Assembly (NCBI GenBank): GCA_963782885.1 | Contig: CAWALL010000023.1 | Coordinates: 248,001 to 312,000 of the forward strand | DNA length: 64,000 nt | Direction: 5' to 3' | From: DATAOG01 sp963782885 | GTDB taxonomy: Bacteria; Pseudomonadota; Alphaproteobacteria; Geminicoccales; Geminicoccaceae | Shown: one piece after another, positions 1 to 8,828 of the stretch | How positions within the stretch are numbered: the first letter of the stretch is position 1 | Layout: each line of letters opens with the position of its first letter | Notes under the pieces: generated by a model | Seen by the model: only the letters and a program-made list of their open reading frames with translations | Told to the model about the DNA's origin: nothing | Database searches by the model: none | Translations under genes and position numbers: made by a program

Positions 1-1
1 C

Positions 2-1993
2 CTGCACGGCGCGCTCAGGGCGTCCTGGCAGCAGATCCTGGCGCCGGTCGAGGTGGTGCGCAACGGCGCGCCGCTCGCCCCGACCGTAACCCTGCCGGCC
101 GCTGCCGGCGGCCGGCTCGCCTGGGTCGTCGTGGCCGAAGATGGCGAGCGCCATGGCGGGGAGGTCCGGCTCGATGCTCTCGAGGCGGTGGCGGAGGAGC
201 GGATCGACGGCGCCCGCTACCGGCGCCGCCGGCTGCCGCTGCCGCTCGCCCTGCCGCAGGGCTACCACCGCCTCGAGGTGACGGCCGGTGGCGGAGCGCC
301 AGCAGCCATGGCGCTCACCGTCGTGCCCGAGCGCGCCTTCGGCCCCGCCGATCTCGGACGCGAGCGCCTGTGGGGAGTGACGCTGCCGCTCTACGGCCTG
401 CGCTCGGAGCGCAACTGGGGGATCGGGGATTTCGGCGATCTGGCCGAGTCGGCGACCGCGACGGCCGGGCTCGGCGCCGCTCTGATCGGCATCAATCCGG
501 TGCACGCGCTGTTGCCGTCGGTGCCGGAGCGGATCAGCCCCTATGCGCCCTCCAGCCGCCGGTTCCTGAACGTCCTTCTGATCTCGATCGAGCGGGCGGC
601 GCGCCGCCTGGGCGGCCTGCCCGAGCTCGATCCCGGGAGGCGGGCCCTGCTCGCCCGGGCGCGGACCGCGGAGCTGGTCGATTATCAGGCGGTCTCGGAG
701 CTGAAGCTCCGGGCGCTCGAGGACCTTCATCGCGGGTCCTCGAAGACCGGGCCGCAGCGCACGGCCTTCGACAGCTTCCGGACGCGGGGCGGACCGAGCC
801 TCGAGCGCCAGGCGGTCTTCGAGGCGCTGCTGGAGCACTTCACCCGCGACGACCCGGAAAGACGCAGCTGGCGCGACTGGCCCGCTGACTGCCGCCGGCC
901 GGACGGCCGGGCGGTCGCCGCGTTTGCCGACCGGCATGCGAACCGGGTCGAGTTCTTCCAGTTTCTCCAATGGCTGGCCGATGAGCAGCTCGCTGAGGCG
1001 CAGGCTGAGGCGCGCGCCGCCGGCATGCCGGTCGGGCTCTATCTCGATCTCGCGGTCGGGGTCGATCCCGACGGCGCCGAGGCTTGGGCCGACCCGGAAA
1101 CCGTCGCCGGCCGGGTGCGGGTCGGCGCGCCGCCCGACGATTTCAGCCCCAAGGGCCAGGACTGGGGCCTGGCACCGCTCGCGCCGCTCGCGCTGCGCGC
1201 CCAGGCCTACGCGCCCTTCATCGAGCTGCTGCGCCGGAACATGGCGCACGCCGGCGCGCTCCGGATCGATCACGTGCTGGGCCTGCGGCGGAGCTTCTGG
1301 CTGCCGCCCGAGCGCGACCTGCCCGGCGCCTACGTCCGCTATCCGCTCAGCGACCTGCTCGGCCTGATCGCGCTCGAGGCCGGGCGCGCGCGCTGCCTCG
1401 TGATCGGTGAGGACCTCGGCACGGTTCCCGAGGGCTTTCGCGAGACGCTCTCCGAGGCCGGGCTGCTCGGCTGCCGCGTGCTCTATTTCGAGCGCGACCA
1501 GAACGGCGGGTTCCGGGGCTCGGGCGGTTATCCGTCCGCCTGCCTCGCCTCGATCAGCACCCACGATCTGCCGACGCTTGCGGGCTTTTGGGCCGGGCGC
1601 GACATCGACTGGCGGGAGGAGCTCGGCCTGTTCGCCGAGCCGGGACAGGCGGCGCGCGAGCGGGCCGAGCGTGCTGCGACTAGGGGGCGGCTGCTGGAGC
1701 TGCTCGCGGCCGAGGGCCTGCTGCCGGCGGGCCTCGACCCGGCAGACCCGCCCCCGCAGCTGCCCTGGAGCGCGGTCCTCGCGCTGCACCGGCTGCTGGC
1801 AAGCTCGCCCGCGGAGATCGTCGTCATGCAGCTCGAGGATGCGCTCCAGCTGGTCGAGCAGGCGAACCTGCCCGGCACCACCGACCAGCATCCGAACTGG
1901 AGGCGCCGGCTCGACGTGCCGCCCGAGCGGCTCGGGGCCGAGCCGCGGATCGTGGAGCTCGCGCGAGAGATCGAGACGGCCCGGCGGCGCTGA
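2..1993 (+). CDS. malQ: 4-alpha-glucanotransferase (amylomaltase), 5' end outside the window
   Basis: Disproportionating GH77 enzyme that transfers alpha-1,4-glucan segments during maltodextrin or glycogen turnover in the cytoplasm. The frame stays open to the left edge, so the GTG at 53 is probably internal and the true start lies outside. Family motifs run in order: SPYAPSSRRFLN, GLYLDLAVGVDP, the nucleophile loop RIDH (Asp codon near 1268), GEDLG with the acid/base Glu near 1409, STHDLPT near 1557, and a C-terminal TTDQHPNWRR. The N-terminal part seen here is the accessory region found in long proteobacterial MalQ proteins. Downstream rpe and rpiA point to a central-carbon neighbourhood. 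Confidence 0.93.
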   Translation: MHGALRASWQQILAPVEVVRNGAPLAPTVTLPAAAGGRLAWVVVAEDGERHGGEVRLDALEAVAEERIDGARYRRRRLPLPLALPQGYHRLEVTAGGGAPAAMALTVVPERAFGPADLGRERLWGVTLPLYGLRSERNWGIGDFGDLAESATATAGLGAALIGINPVHALLPSVPERISPYAPSSRRFLNVLLISIERAARRLGGLPELDPGRRALLARARTAELVDYQAVSELKLRALEDLHRGSSKTGPQRTAFDSFRTRGGPSLERQAVFEALLEHFTRDDPERRSWRDWPADCRRPDGRAVAAFADRHANRVEFFQFLQWLADEQLAEAQAEARAAGMPVGLYLDLAVGVDPDGAEAWADPETVAGRVRVGAPPDDFSPKGQDWGLAPLAPLALRAQAYAPFIELLRRNMAHAGALRIDHVLGLRRSFWLPPERDLPGAYVRYPLSDLLGLIALEAGRARCLVIGEDLGTVPEGFRETLSEAGLLGCRVLYFERDQNGGFRGSGGYPSACLASISTHDLPTLAGFWAGRDIDWREELGLFAEPGQAARERAERAATRGRLLELLAAEGLLPAGLDPADPPPQLPWSAVLALHRLLASSPAEIVVMQLEDALQLVEQANLPGTTDQHPNWRRRLDVPPERLGAEPRIVELAREIETARRR

Positions 1994-2061
1994 CAGCGCT
2001 CTCGACGCCGCCGCCCTGATGAGCGACAACCATGACCGCGTGGCGTGGTGGCGGTGCAGGC

Positions 2062-2739
2062 ATGTCGAGAAAAATCAAGATCGCGCCCTCGATCCTGGCG
2101 GCGGACTTCGCGCAGCTGGGCGCCGAGGTCCGCGCGGTCGACGCGGCCGGGGCCGACTTCATCCACATCGACGTGATGGACGGCCACTTCGTGCCCAACA
2201 TCTCGCTCGGGCCCCAGGTGGTGCGGTCGCTCCGGCCACATTCGGCGAAGCCGTTCGACGTCCACCTGATGATCGCGCCCGCGGACCCTTACATCGAGGC
2301 CTTCGCCGAGGCGGGCAGCGACCTGATCACCGTGCACGTCGAGGCCGGCCCTCATCTCGACCGCTCGCTGCAGCTGATCCGCTCGCTCGGTAGGAAGGCG
2401 GGCGTCAGCCTCAACCCCGCAACCCCGCCCGCGGCGATCGAGTACGTGCTCGATCGGGTCGACCTGATCCTGGTGATGTCGGTCAACCCGGGCTTTGGCG
2501 GCCAGCAGCTGATCCCGGCCGCGATCGACAAGATCCGCGTGCTGCGCGCGATGATCGGCGAGCGCCCGATCGATCTCGAGGTCGATGGCGGCATCAACCC
2601 CGACACCGTCGGCGCCGCTGCGGCCGCCGGCGCCAACGTGATCGTCGCCGGCTCGTCGATCTTCTCGAGCGGCAACTACCGGGCGGCGATCGAGGCGCTG
2701 CGCCGGCCGGCCTTGGAGGCCCAGAGGACGCCAGCCTGA
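2062..2739 (+). CDS. rpe: Ribulose-phosphate 3-epimerase
   Basis: Interconverts ribulose 5-phosphate and xylulose 5-phosphate in the pentose phosphate or Calvin pathways. TIM-barrel signatures are intact: HIDVMDGHFVPN (Asp37 and Asp40), DVHLMI, VMSVNPGFGGQ, EVDGGIN and GSSIF. The ATG at 2062 gives 225 aa starting MSRKIKIAPSILAADF, the usual family start; an in-frame ATG at 2032 would add ten unconserved residues. rpiA begins two bases after the stop, so the two isomerases are almost certainly co-transcribed. Confidence 0.95.
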   Translation: MSRKIKIAPSILAADFAQLGAEVRAVDAAGADFIHIDVMDGHFVPNISLGPQVVRSLRPHSAKPFDVHLMIAPADPYIEAFAEAGSDLITVHVEAGPHLDRSLQLIRSLGRKAGVSLNPATPPAAIEYVLDRVDLILVMSVNPGFGGQQLIPAAIDKIRVLRAMIGERPIDLEVDGGINPDTVGAAAAAGANVIVAGSSIFSSGNYRAAIEALRRPALEAQRTPA

Positions 2740-2741
2740 CG

Positions 2742-3449
2742 ATGGTCGATCGGACTTCGGAAAAATGGGCGGCCGCGGCCAGGAGCCTGGACTATGTCCG
2801 GGCCGGCCAGATCGTCGGGCTGGGCTCCGGCTCGACCGCGGCGCTGATGGTCGAGCTGCTCGGCGAGCGGGTACGCGCGGGGCTCGACGTCCGGGGCGTC
2901 GCGACCTCGGCGGCGACCCAAAGGCTGGCAGACGCCGCTGGCATTCCGCTGCTGCCGCTCGAGCAGGTGACCCGCCTCGATCTGACCATCGACGGCGCCG
3001 ACGAGGTCGACCCGGACCTCCAGCTGATCAAAGGCGGCGGCGGCGCGCTGCTGCACGAGAAGATCGTCGCCTCCGCGTCCGAGCGATTGATCATCATCGT
3101 CGATTCGAGCAAGCTGGTGGCCCGGCTCGGCCGCTTTGCCCTGCCGGTCGAGGTCGTGCCGGCCGCCTGGCGTCTGCTCGCCGAGAAGCTGAAGGTGCTG
3201 GGCTGCACGCCGACGCTCCGCCTGCGGGCCGGCGGAAGCGACCACTTTGTGACCGCCGAGGGCAATCACATACTGGATTGCGCGTTCGGCGCCATCGGAG
3301 ACCCGCCGCGCCTGGCCCGGAGTCTCGCCGACATGCCGGGCGTGGTCGAGCATGGCCTGTTCATCGACATGGTCGATCTGGTGATCGTCGGCCGGGGCAG
3401 CGCGACCGAGGTGCTGCGCCGCCGGAGCGGCGGCGGTCAGCTCGCCTGA
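2742..3449 (+). CDS. rpiA: Ribose-5-phosphate isomerase A
   Basis: Converts ribose 5-phosphate to ribulose 5-phosphate. The 235-aa product has the phosphate-binding GLGSGST motif (residues 26-32), the catalytic TIDGADEVD loop and the KGGGGALLHEK segment of RpiA. It follows rpe with a two-base gap. Its last 13 bases overlap the 3' end of the convergent metal ATPase gene. Confidence 0.95.
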   Translation: MVDRTSEKWAAAARSLDYVRAGQIVGLGSGSTAALMVELLGERVRAGLDVRGVATSAATQRLADAAGIPLLPLEQVTRLDLTIDGADEVDPDLQLIKGGGGALLHEKIVASASERLIIIVDSSKLVARLGRFALPVEVVPAAWRLLAEKLKVLGCTPTLRLRAGGSDHFVTAEGNHILDCAFGAIGDPPRLARSLADMPGVVEHGLFIDMVDLVIVGRGSATEVLRRRSGGGQLA

Positions 3450-5725
3450 GTGACCGTATCGAAGATCTCGTCCTCCTGGGCGAGGTGCAGCCGCAGGATC
3501 GCCTCGAGGCTGAACAGCACGCGCCGCAGATCGCCGATCAGCATCGAATCGGGGCCTTCGCCCGGCCAGTCCTCGACCAGCCGGCCGTAGACCCCGACCA
3601 GGTGGATGATCTCCCGGTGGGTCCGGCTCATCGCCGCCATCGGGTCGCGGCCGCCCATCAGCCCGGCGACCTTCGGGTAGAGGTCGGCCTCCTCGCGCTG
3701 CTCGTGCGGCAGCACGTCCTCGCGCAGCAGGCGGTCGACCTCGCAGAGCTCCTTGCGGGCGTCCGGCTCGGGCAGCGCGTCGAGCCGCTCCGCCAGCGTC
3801 CGGATGCGGTCGAGCAGCGGCTGGAGCGCCTGATGCTCGGCCTGCAGGCGCTCGGAGATCGCGCCCGGCAGCGTCGGCGGCCGGCGCTCGCCGCGCCCGA
3901 GCGCGCGCAGCGCGTTCAGGATCACCGCGACGTCGATCGCCTCCTGCAACAGCGCGCCGGCGACCGGCACCAGCCAGCCGAAGGCGGCGACGATCATCGC
4001 CGCGAGCGACAGGCCCATGCCGGCGAGCACGCTCTGCAGGGCGATGCCGCGCGCCCGCTTTGCGATCCGGAGCGCGTCGGCCAGGCGATCGAGACGGTCG
4101 ACCAGGAGGACGACGTCGGCCGCCTCCGAGGACGCGCCGCTGCCGCGGGCGCCCATCGCGATGCCGACGTCGGCCGCGGCCAGCGCCGGCGCGTCGTTGA
4201 CGCCATCGCCGACCATCAGGGTCACGCCCCGGCCGCGCTCCGCCAGGACGGCGGCGACCTTGTCTTCCGGCGAGCGCTCGGCGAGCACGCTGTCGATGCC
4301 GAGCACGGCGCCGATCGTCGTCGCGACGTCGGACCGGTCGCCGGTCACCATGACCATCCGCTCTATGCCGGCCTCGCGCAGACGGCGCAGCGCCTTGGGG
4401 GTATCGGTGCGGACGTCGTCGCCGAACAGCAGCGCGCCGCGCAGCACGCCGTCGATCGCGACGAACACGCTGGTCGTGCCCTCGTAGGTCATGCGCCGCA
4501 GCACGTGGCCGCTCCAGGATGCCGGCCCGGTCCGCTCGCTGATCCAGGCGTAGCTGCCGAGCGCCACCCGCCGGCCGTCGACCGTGCCCTCGAGGCCGGC
4601 GCCCGGCTCCTCGCGCACGTCCACCGGCACCGCAAGCGGCAGCCCGCGCTCGCGGGCGGCGCCGACCAGGGCCTCGGCGATCACGTGCTGCGAGACCTGA
4701 TCGAGCGAGGCGGCAAGGCGCAGCAGCTCCTCGCCCGCGACCTCGCCGTCGCTCTCGATCGACCCCAGGCGCGCGCGGCCGCTGGTCAGCGTGCCGGTCT
4801 TGTCGAACAGCAGCACCTTGCCGCGGGCAAGAGTCTCGAGCGCGCCGCCGCCTTTCACCAGGATGCCGTCGCGGGCGGCGCGCGAGATGCCGGCAACGAT
4901 CGCGACCGGCGCCGCCAGGATCAGGGGGCAGGGGGTGGCCACGACCAGCACCGCGAGCGCGCGCACCGGATCGCCCGAGCCGAGCCAGGCGGCGCCCGCG
5001 ACCGCGAGCGCCAGCGGCACGAACAGCAGCGCGTAGCGATCGGCCAGCCGGACGAACGGCGCCTTTTCGGCCTGCGCCGCCTGGACCAGGCGCACGATCC
5101 CGGCGTAGGTGCTCCGCTCGGCGGTGGCGCTCGCCCTGAGATCGAACGGGTCGCCGGCGTTGACCGTGCCGCTGCGCGCCCGCTCGCCGGGCGGGCGCGG
5201 GATCGGCAGCGGCTCGCCGGTGAGCGCCGATTCGTCGAGCACCGCGGTGCCGCTGACGATCACGCCGTCGACCGGCACGACCTCGCCGGCCCGCACCAGC
5301 AGGCGGTCGCCGGGCCCGACCTCGGCGAGCGGCACCCGGGCGAGCGCGCCGTCGGTGTAGCGGTTGGCGCTCGCCGGCGCCCGGGCGAGCAGGCGGTGCA
5401 GCTCCCGGCGGGCGCGTTGCTGCGCGAAGTCCTCGAGCGCGCCGCCGCCCGCGACCATCAGCGCGATCACGACGCCCGCCAGCATCTCGCCGAGCACGAG
5501 CGCGCCGGCCATCGACAGGACCGCGATCAGGTCGACCCCGACCTCGCCGCTGACGAGGTCGCGGACCATCGCGACCAACACCACCACCAGCACCGGCACG
5601 GTCGCGCCCGCCCACAGCCGATCGGCCCAGCCGGGCGCGCCGGCGAGCCAGGCCGCCGCTCCGCCAGCAAGGCCCGCTGCCGCCAGGGCGAGCAGCGCCG
5701 CATTGATCCACCTGGCCGGCTGCAT
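3437..5725 (-). CDS. P1B-5 type heavy-metal P-type ATPase with C-terminal hemerythrin-like domain
   Basis: Inner-membrane metal exporter of 762 aa. Visible in order: N-terminal TM helices with no HMA metal-binding domain, actuator loop (DESALTGEP, ~164-172), a TPCP motif in the metal-site helix (264-267), phosphorylation site DKTGT (Asp308), TGDR (461), GDGVNDAP (506-513) and QEAID in a late TM helix (594-598). Residues ~620-762 form a hemerythrin-like bundle with His631, HEQREE (674-679), His703/His708 and HLAQED (747-752). TPC plus QE..D plus a hemerythrin tail matches subgroup P1B-5, linked to Ni/Fe export. The ATP-domain SEHP motif is SQHV (345-348). The ATG at 5725 follows GGAGACGGC; a longer in-frame start at 5869 lacks support. 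Confidence 0.9.
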   Translation of the reverse strand: MQPARWINAALLALAAAGLAGGAAAWLAGAPGWADRLWAGATVPVLVVVLVAMVRDLVSGEVGVDLIAVLSMAGALVLGEMLAGVVIALMVAGGGALEDFAQQRARRELHRLLARAPASANRYTDGALARVPLAEVGPGDRLLVRAGEVVPVDGVIVSGTAVLDESALTGEPLPIPRPPGERARSGTVNAGDPFDLRASATAERSTYAGIVRLVQAAQAEKAPFVRLADRYALLFVPLALAVAGAAWLGSGDPVRALAVLVVATPCPLILAAPVAIVAGISRAARDGILVKGGGALETLARGKVLLFDKTGTLTSGRARLGSIESDGEVAGEELLRLAASLDQVSQHVIAEALVGAARERGLPLAVPVDVREEPGAGLEGTVDGRRVALGSYAWISERTGPASWSGHVLRRMTYEGTTSVFVAIDGVLRGALLFGDDVRTDTPKALRRLREAGIERMVMVTGDRSDVATTIGAVLGIDSVLAERSPEDKVAAVLAERGRGVTLMVGDGVNDAPALAAADVGIAMGARGSGASSEAADVVLLVDRLDRLADALRIAKRARGIALQSVLAGMGLSLAAMIVAAFGWLVPVAGALLQEAIDVAVILNALRALGRGERRPPTLPGAISERLQAEHQALQPLLDRIRTLAERLDALPEPDARKELCEVDRLLREDVLPHEQREEADLYPKVAGLMGGRDPMAAMSRTHREIIHLVGVYGRLVEDWPGEGPDSMLIGDLRRVLFSLEAILRLHLAQEDEIFDTVTQAS

Positions 5726-5883
5726 GCCGTCTCCATTCCGAGCCCGTAGGCCCCTTGCATAGGGCAGAGCCGGACCGGGCGCCAATGGCGCGTGGCGCTT
5801 TTCCGGGACCGGGGCAGGCTTGTGAAGGCTGGCCTCGGCGTCGATAGTGGCGAAAACCCTCGCTGCCACGACGAGCGTCGCGT

Positions 5884-7005
5884 ATGACGGACCGAACCGC
5901 CGGCGGCCGACTGCAGCTGATCGCGGTCGGCAAGCGCTACGACCAGACGACCGTGCTCGAGGGCATAAACCTCGCGGTCGAGGATGGCGAGTTCCTGACC
6001 ATCCTCGGCCCGAGCGGGTCCGGCAAGACGACGATCCTGCGCCTGATCGGCGGCTTCACCGAGCCCAGCGCCGGCCGCATCCTGTTCGATGGCGCCGACA
6101 TCGCGGGCGTGCCGATCCACCGCCGGCCGTTCAACACCGTGTTCCAGGACTACGCGCTGTTCCCGCACATGACGGTCGGCCAGAACGTCGGCTACGGCCT
6201 GATGGTGCGCGGCGTCGCCAAGGCCGCGATCCGCGCCCGGGTTGCCGAGGCGCTGGGCGTCGTGGCGCTCGACGGCTTCGCCGACCGCTATCCGAACCAG
6301 CTCTCGGGCGGCCAGCGTCAGCGGGTGGCGCTGGCGCGGGCGCTGATCTGCGAGCCCAAGCTGATCCTGCTCGACGAGCCGCTGGGCGCGCTGGACGCCG
6401 AACTCCGCCGCCAGATGCAGGAGTTCCTGAAGTCGATCCAGCGCCAGGTCCGGATCAGCTTCCTGTTCGTCACCCACGATCAGGAGGAGGCGATCGCGAT
6501 GTCGGACCGGATCTGTGTCATGAACAAGGGGACGATCGAGCAGATCGGCGCCCCCGACGAGATCTATTACCGGCCGCGGACGCGCTTCGTCGCGACCTTC
6601 TTCGGCGACAACAATCTGGTGCCGGGCAGCCGGCGGGGGGCGGCCGTCGCGACGCCGTTCGGCCCGCTGGTCACGGCCGATCCCCGGTTGGCGGAATTGC
6701 CCGAGGCGGCGCCGGTCACGATTGCGGTCCGGCCGGAAGCGCTCCGCCTGCAGGCGCCGGAGCACGCTCTGGACGGCGCGCCGGAGCTGAACCGTCTGCC
6801 GGTCGAGGTGCGCTCGGTCGACTTCATCGGGCCGACCAGCAGGGTCTGGGTGATCAGCCCGGCCGCCCCCGACCGGCCGCTGCTGGTCAAGGTCACGAGC
6901 CGGATGGGGGGCATCGCGCTCCGGCCGGACGACCGGGCCCTGCTGGTCTGGGCGGCCGCCGACTGCGCCGCGATCCCGGGCGTGGCCGAGAGCGAGCCCC
7001 CGTGA
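5884..7005 (+). CDS. ABC transporter ATP-binding protein, PotA-like, without visible partners
   Basis: Cytoplasmic ATPase of a spermidine/putrescine- or Fe3+-type importer. The 373-aa protein has Walker A GPSGSGKTT (42-50), a Q-loop FQDYALFPHM, the signature LSGGQRQR, Walker B LILLDEPLGALD, an H-loop VTHDQEEA and a C-terminal TOBE-like region containing IAVRPEALRL. The best family match is PotA/CysA/FbpC-like. No permease or binding-protein gene lies beside it: the upstream neighbour is the divergent metal ATPase and downstream is an unrelated gene. The substrate cannot be told. Confidence 0.85.
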   Translation: MTDRTAGGRLQLIAVGKRYDQTTVLEGINLAVEDGEFLTILGPSGSGKTTILRLIGGFTEPSAGRILFDGADIAGVPIHRRPFNTVFQDYALFPHMTVGQNVGYGLMVRGVAKAAIRARVAEALGVVALDGFADRYPNQLSGGQRQRVALARALICEPKLILLDEPLGALDAELRRQMQEFLKSIQRQVRISFLFVTHDQEEAIAMSDRICVMNKGTIEQIGAPDEIYYRPRTRFVATFFGDNNLVPGSRRGAAVATPFGPLVTADPRLAELPEAAPVTIAVRPEALRLQAPEHALDGAPELNRLPVEVRSVDFIGPTSRVWVISPAAPDRPLLVKVTSRMGGIALRPDDRALLVWAAADCAAIPGVAESEPP

Positions 7006-7114
7006 CCCCGCGCGCTGACGTGACGGCGACGAAGGTCGCTGGCGGCCACAGTGGCGTGGCAACTTAGCAACATAGCGTCAATGGATTAGACCCGGGAACT
7101 GACATCGCCGGTAA

Positions 7115-7125
7115 GACAATTTGTC
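7115..7125. promoter_or_regulatory. Small AT-rich inverted repeat upstream of the coiled-coil gene
   Basis: GACAATTTGTC is an exact 5-bp inverted repeat around one base. It lies in the only AT-rich patch of the 200-bp gap between the PotA-like gene and the coiled-coil gene. It could be an operator. Nothing here identifies a regulator, so this is a weak call. Confidence 0.25.
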
Positions 7126-7206
7126 AAACCGCCAGATTGTGTGACATATTTCCAACCAATATGGGTGATTGCGGCCGGTGACGATGCCGGCCCTCCGGAG
7201 GCGACG

Positions 7207-8776
7207 ATGGATCCGGCCAAGGTCAGGGCGTGGCAGCGCTTTCGCGATCGGGTGGTGAGCAACCGCAACTGGCCCCGCGGCCTGTGGCTGGCGGCGGTCG
7301 AGGACGCGCTTACGGCTGCGCTTGGCGCCGACTCCCGCCTGCTTGCCGATTATCGGGCGGACGTCGGCGAGCTGCTCAGGCTCGAGCGAGCGGCGCGCGG
7401 CACCTATCAGGACGAGCGCCGGGTCGCCGAGCTCGAAGGCCAGATCAAGCACCTGATCGAGCTGGCCGACGAGACCATCTGCGGGGACGATGAGGTCGAG
7501 GCCTCGCCCGCTGCGGCGACGATCGAGCGCTTCGCGGGGCGGCCGAGGCTGCGGCCGGCATTCTCGTGGGGGCTCGGCGCGCTGATGTTCCTGGCTGGGG
7601 TCGCCGGGACCACCGCGTTCCATGAGGTCCGGCTCGCCGCCGAGGTCGATCGGCAGATGGGGCAGATGAGTGAACTGCTCGACCAGCGGGTCGCCGGGGT
7701 GCGCGCCGATCTCGACCAGCGCCTGAGCGTCGCTCAGCACCTGGACGAGGCGATGACGAAGCGGCACGATCAGTTCAGCGCCGAGGCCGACCAGCTCAGC
7801 GCGACCATGGCCGATTCGATGCGCTCGATGATCGCGCTCAGCGACCACACGGTCAGCGAGCTCGAGCGCCGGCTGACCGCCCGCGGCAGCGGCGTCACCG
7901 AAGCGTTCGACCGGCTCCACACGCGCGCGGACGCGCTCGGTCGCGGCCTCGACGAGATCGGCCAGAACTCTCTCGGCTCTGCAGCAGCGCCTGCCCAAGC
8001 TCGCCGACCAGGTCGAGGGCGTGGCGGCCAACGCGCAGCAGCTGCACACCCAGCTCGATCAGTCGACCGCCGCGATTGACGCCGTCAAGACCGGGGCGCC
8101 GGAGCTGATCACCTGGATGGACCAGCAGAAGGGCAGGTTCGGGCAGGATCTGAACGAGCGCAAGGCCAAGCTCGACGCGCTGACGACGGAGGTCCGGGAT
8201 CTCGAAAGCGCGGTCGAGCAGTCCCGCGCAAGGCTCAAGGGCTTCAACGACTCGCTCGACCAGGACCTGGAACGGGCCAAGCGGGACGGCGCCGCGCTCG
8301 AGAGCGCGGTCCAGGATCTGCATGGCACCGGGCAGCAGGTGGCGCAGCTGCTGGCGGGCGCTGACGCCAAGGTCGAGGCGACCGATCAGGCGATGCAGAA
8401 GAAGATCGACCAGATCCTCTCGCAGGTGGCCGAGAAGGCCGATCTGGCGGTCCTGCGCAGTCAGGACGTGATCCGCCGGGCCCAGGGCGAGGTCACGCGC
8501 AAGCTGCAGGGCGAGAGCCAGCAGGCGCTCGATGACCTGAGCAAGGCGCGCACCGCGCAGATCGAGGAGCTCGCCAAGCGAGCGTCTGCGACCCAGGCCG
8601 AGCTCGAACGGACCCGGGCCGGGCTGCTCGCCAGCTGGGAGACCATGGACCAGGCGGTCGCCGAGCGCCAGAGCCAGGTCCTGACCGGCCTCGACGGCTA
8701 TGCCGAGACCATCCAGGCGCGGGTTCAGGATCTTCTGAAGGCGCTCGACGTCAAGGTCGCCGGCGACAAGGGCTGA
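7207..8776 (+). pseudogene. Membrane-anchored coiled-coil protein, reading frame broken once near 7970
   Basis: Function not recognised. From the ATG at 7207, preceded by a strong CGGAGG six bases away, the product has a short cytoplasmic N-terminus, one TM helix (residues ~119-138, FSWGLGALMFLAGVAG) and then a long Ala/Glu/Gln/Leu-rich helical coiled coil. At about 7965-7975 (sequence aactctctcgg) coding potential moves to the +1 frame. Frame one reads GQNSLGSAAAP and then loses heptad character; the next frame reads LSALQQRLPKLADQVEG and stays coiled-coil to the TGA at 8776. Joined, the protein is ~520 aa. One extra base in the CT run would explain the break: a real mutation or a sequence error. 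fdhD follows after 52 bases. Confidence 0.7.
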
Positions 8777-8828
8777 CCGGCGCGCCGCCCGGGCGCGCGC
8801 TTGACCCTGGCTGCCGGCGGGGCTCACA

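Noticed and set aside
2676..5933. Long open frames on both strands over the metal ATPase gene
   Set aside because: They are Arg/Gly/Ala-rich low-complexity translations in non-coding frames. Only the frame with P-type ATPase motifs is conserved in kind.
7960..7980. Programmed ribosomal frameshift in the coiled-coil gene
   Set aside because: There is no slippery heptamer and no obvious stimulatory structure. A single-base indel in the CT run is simpler.
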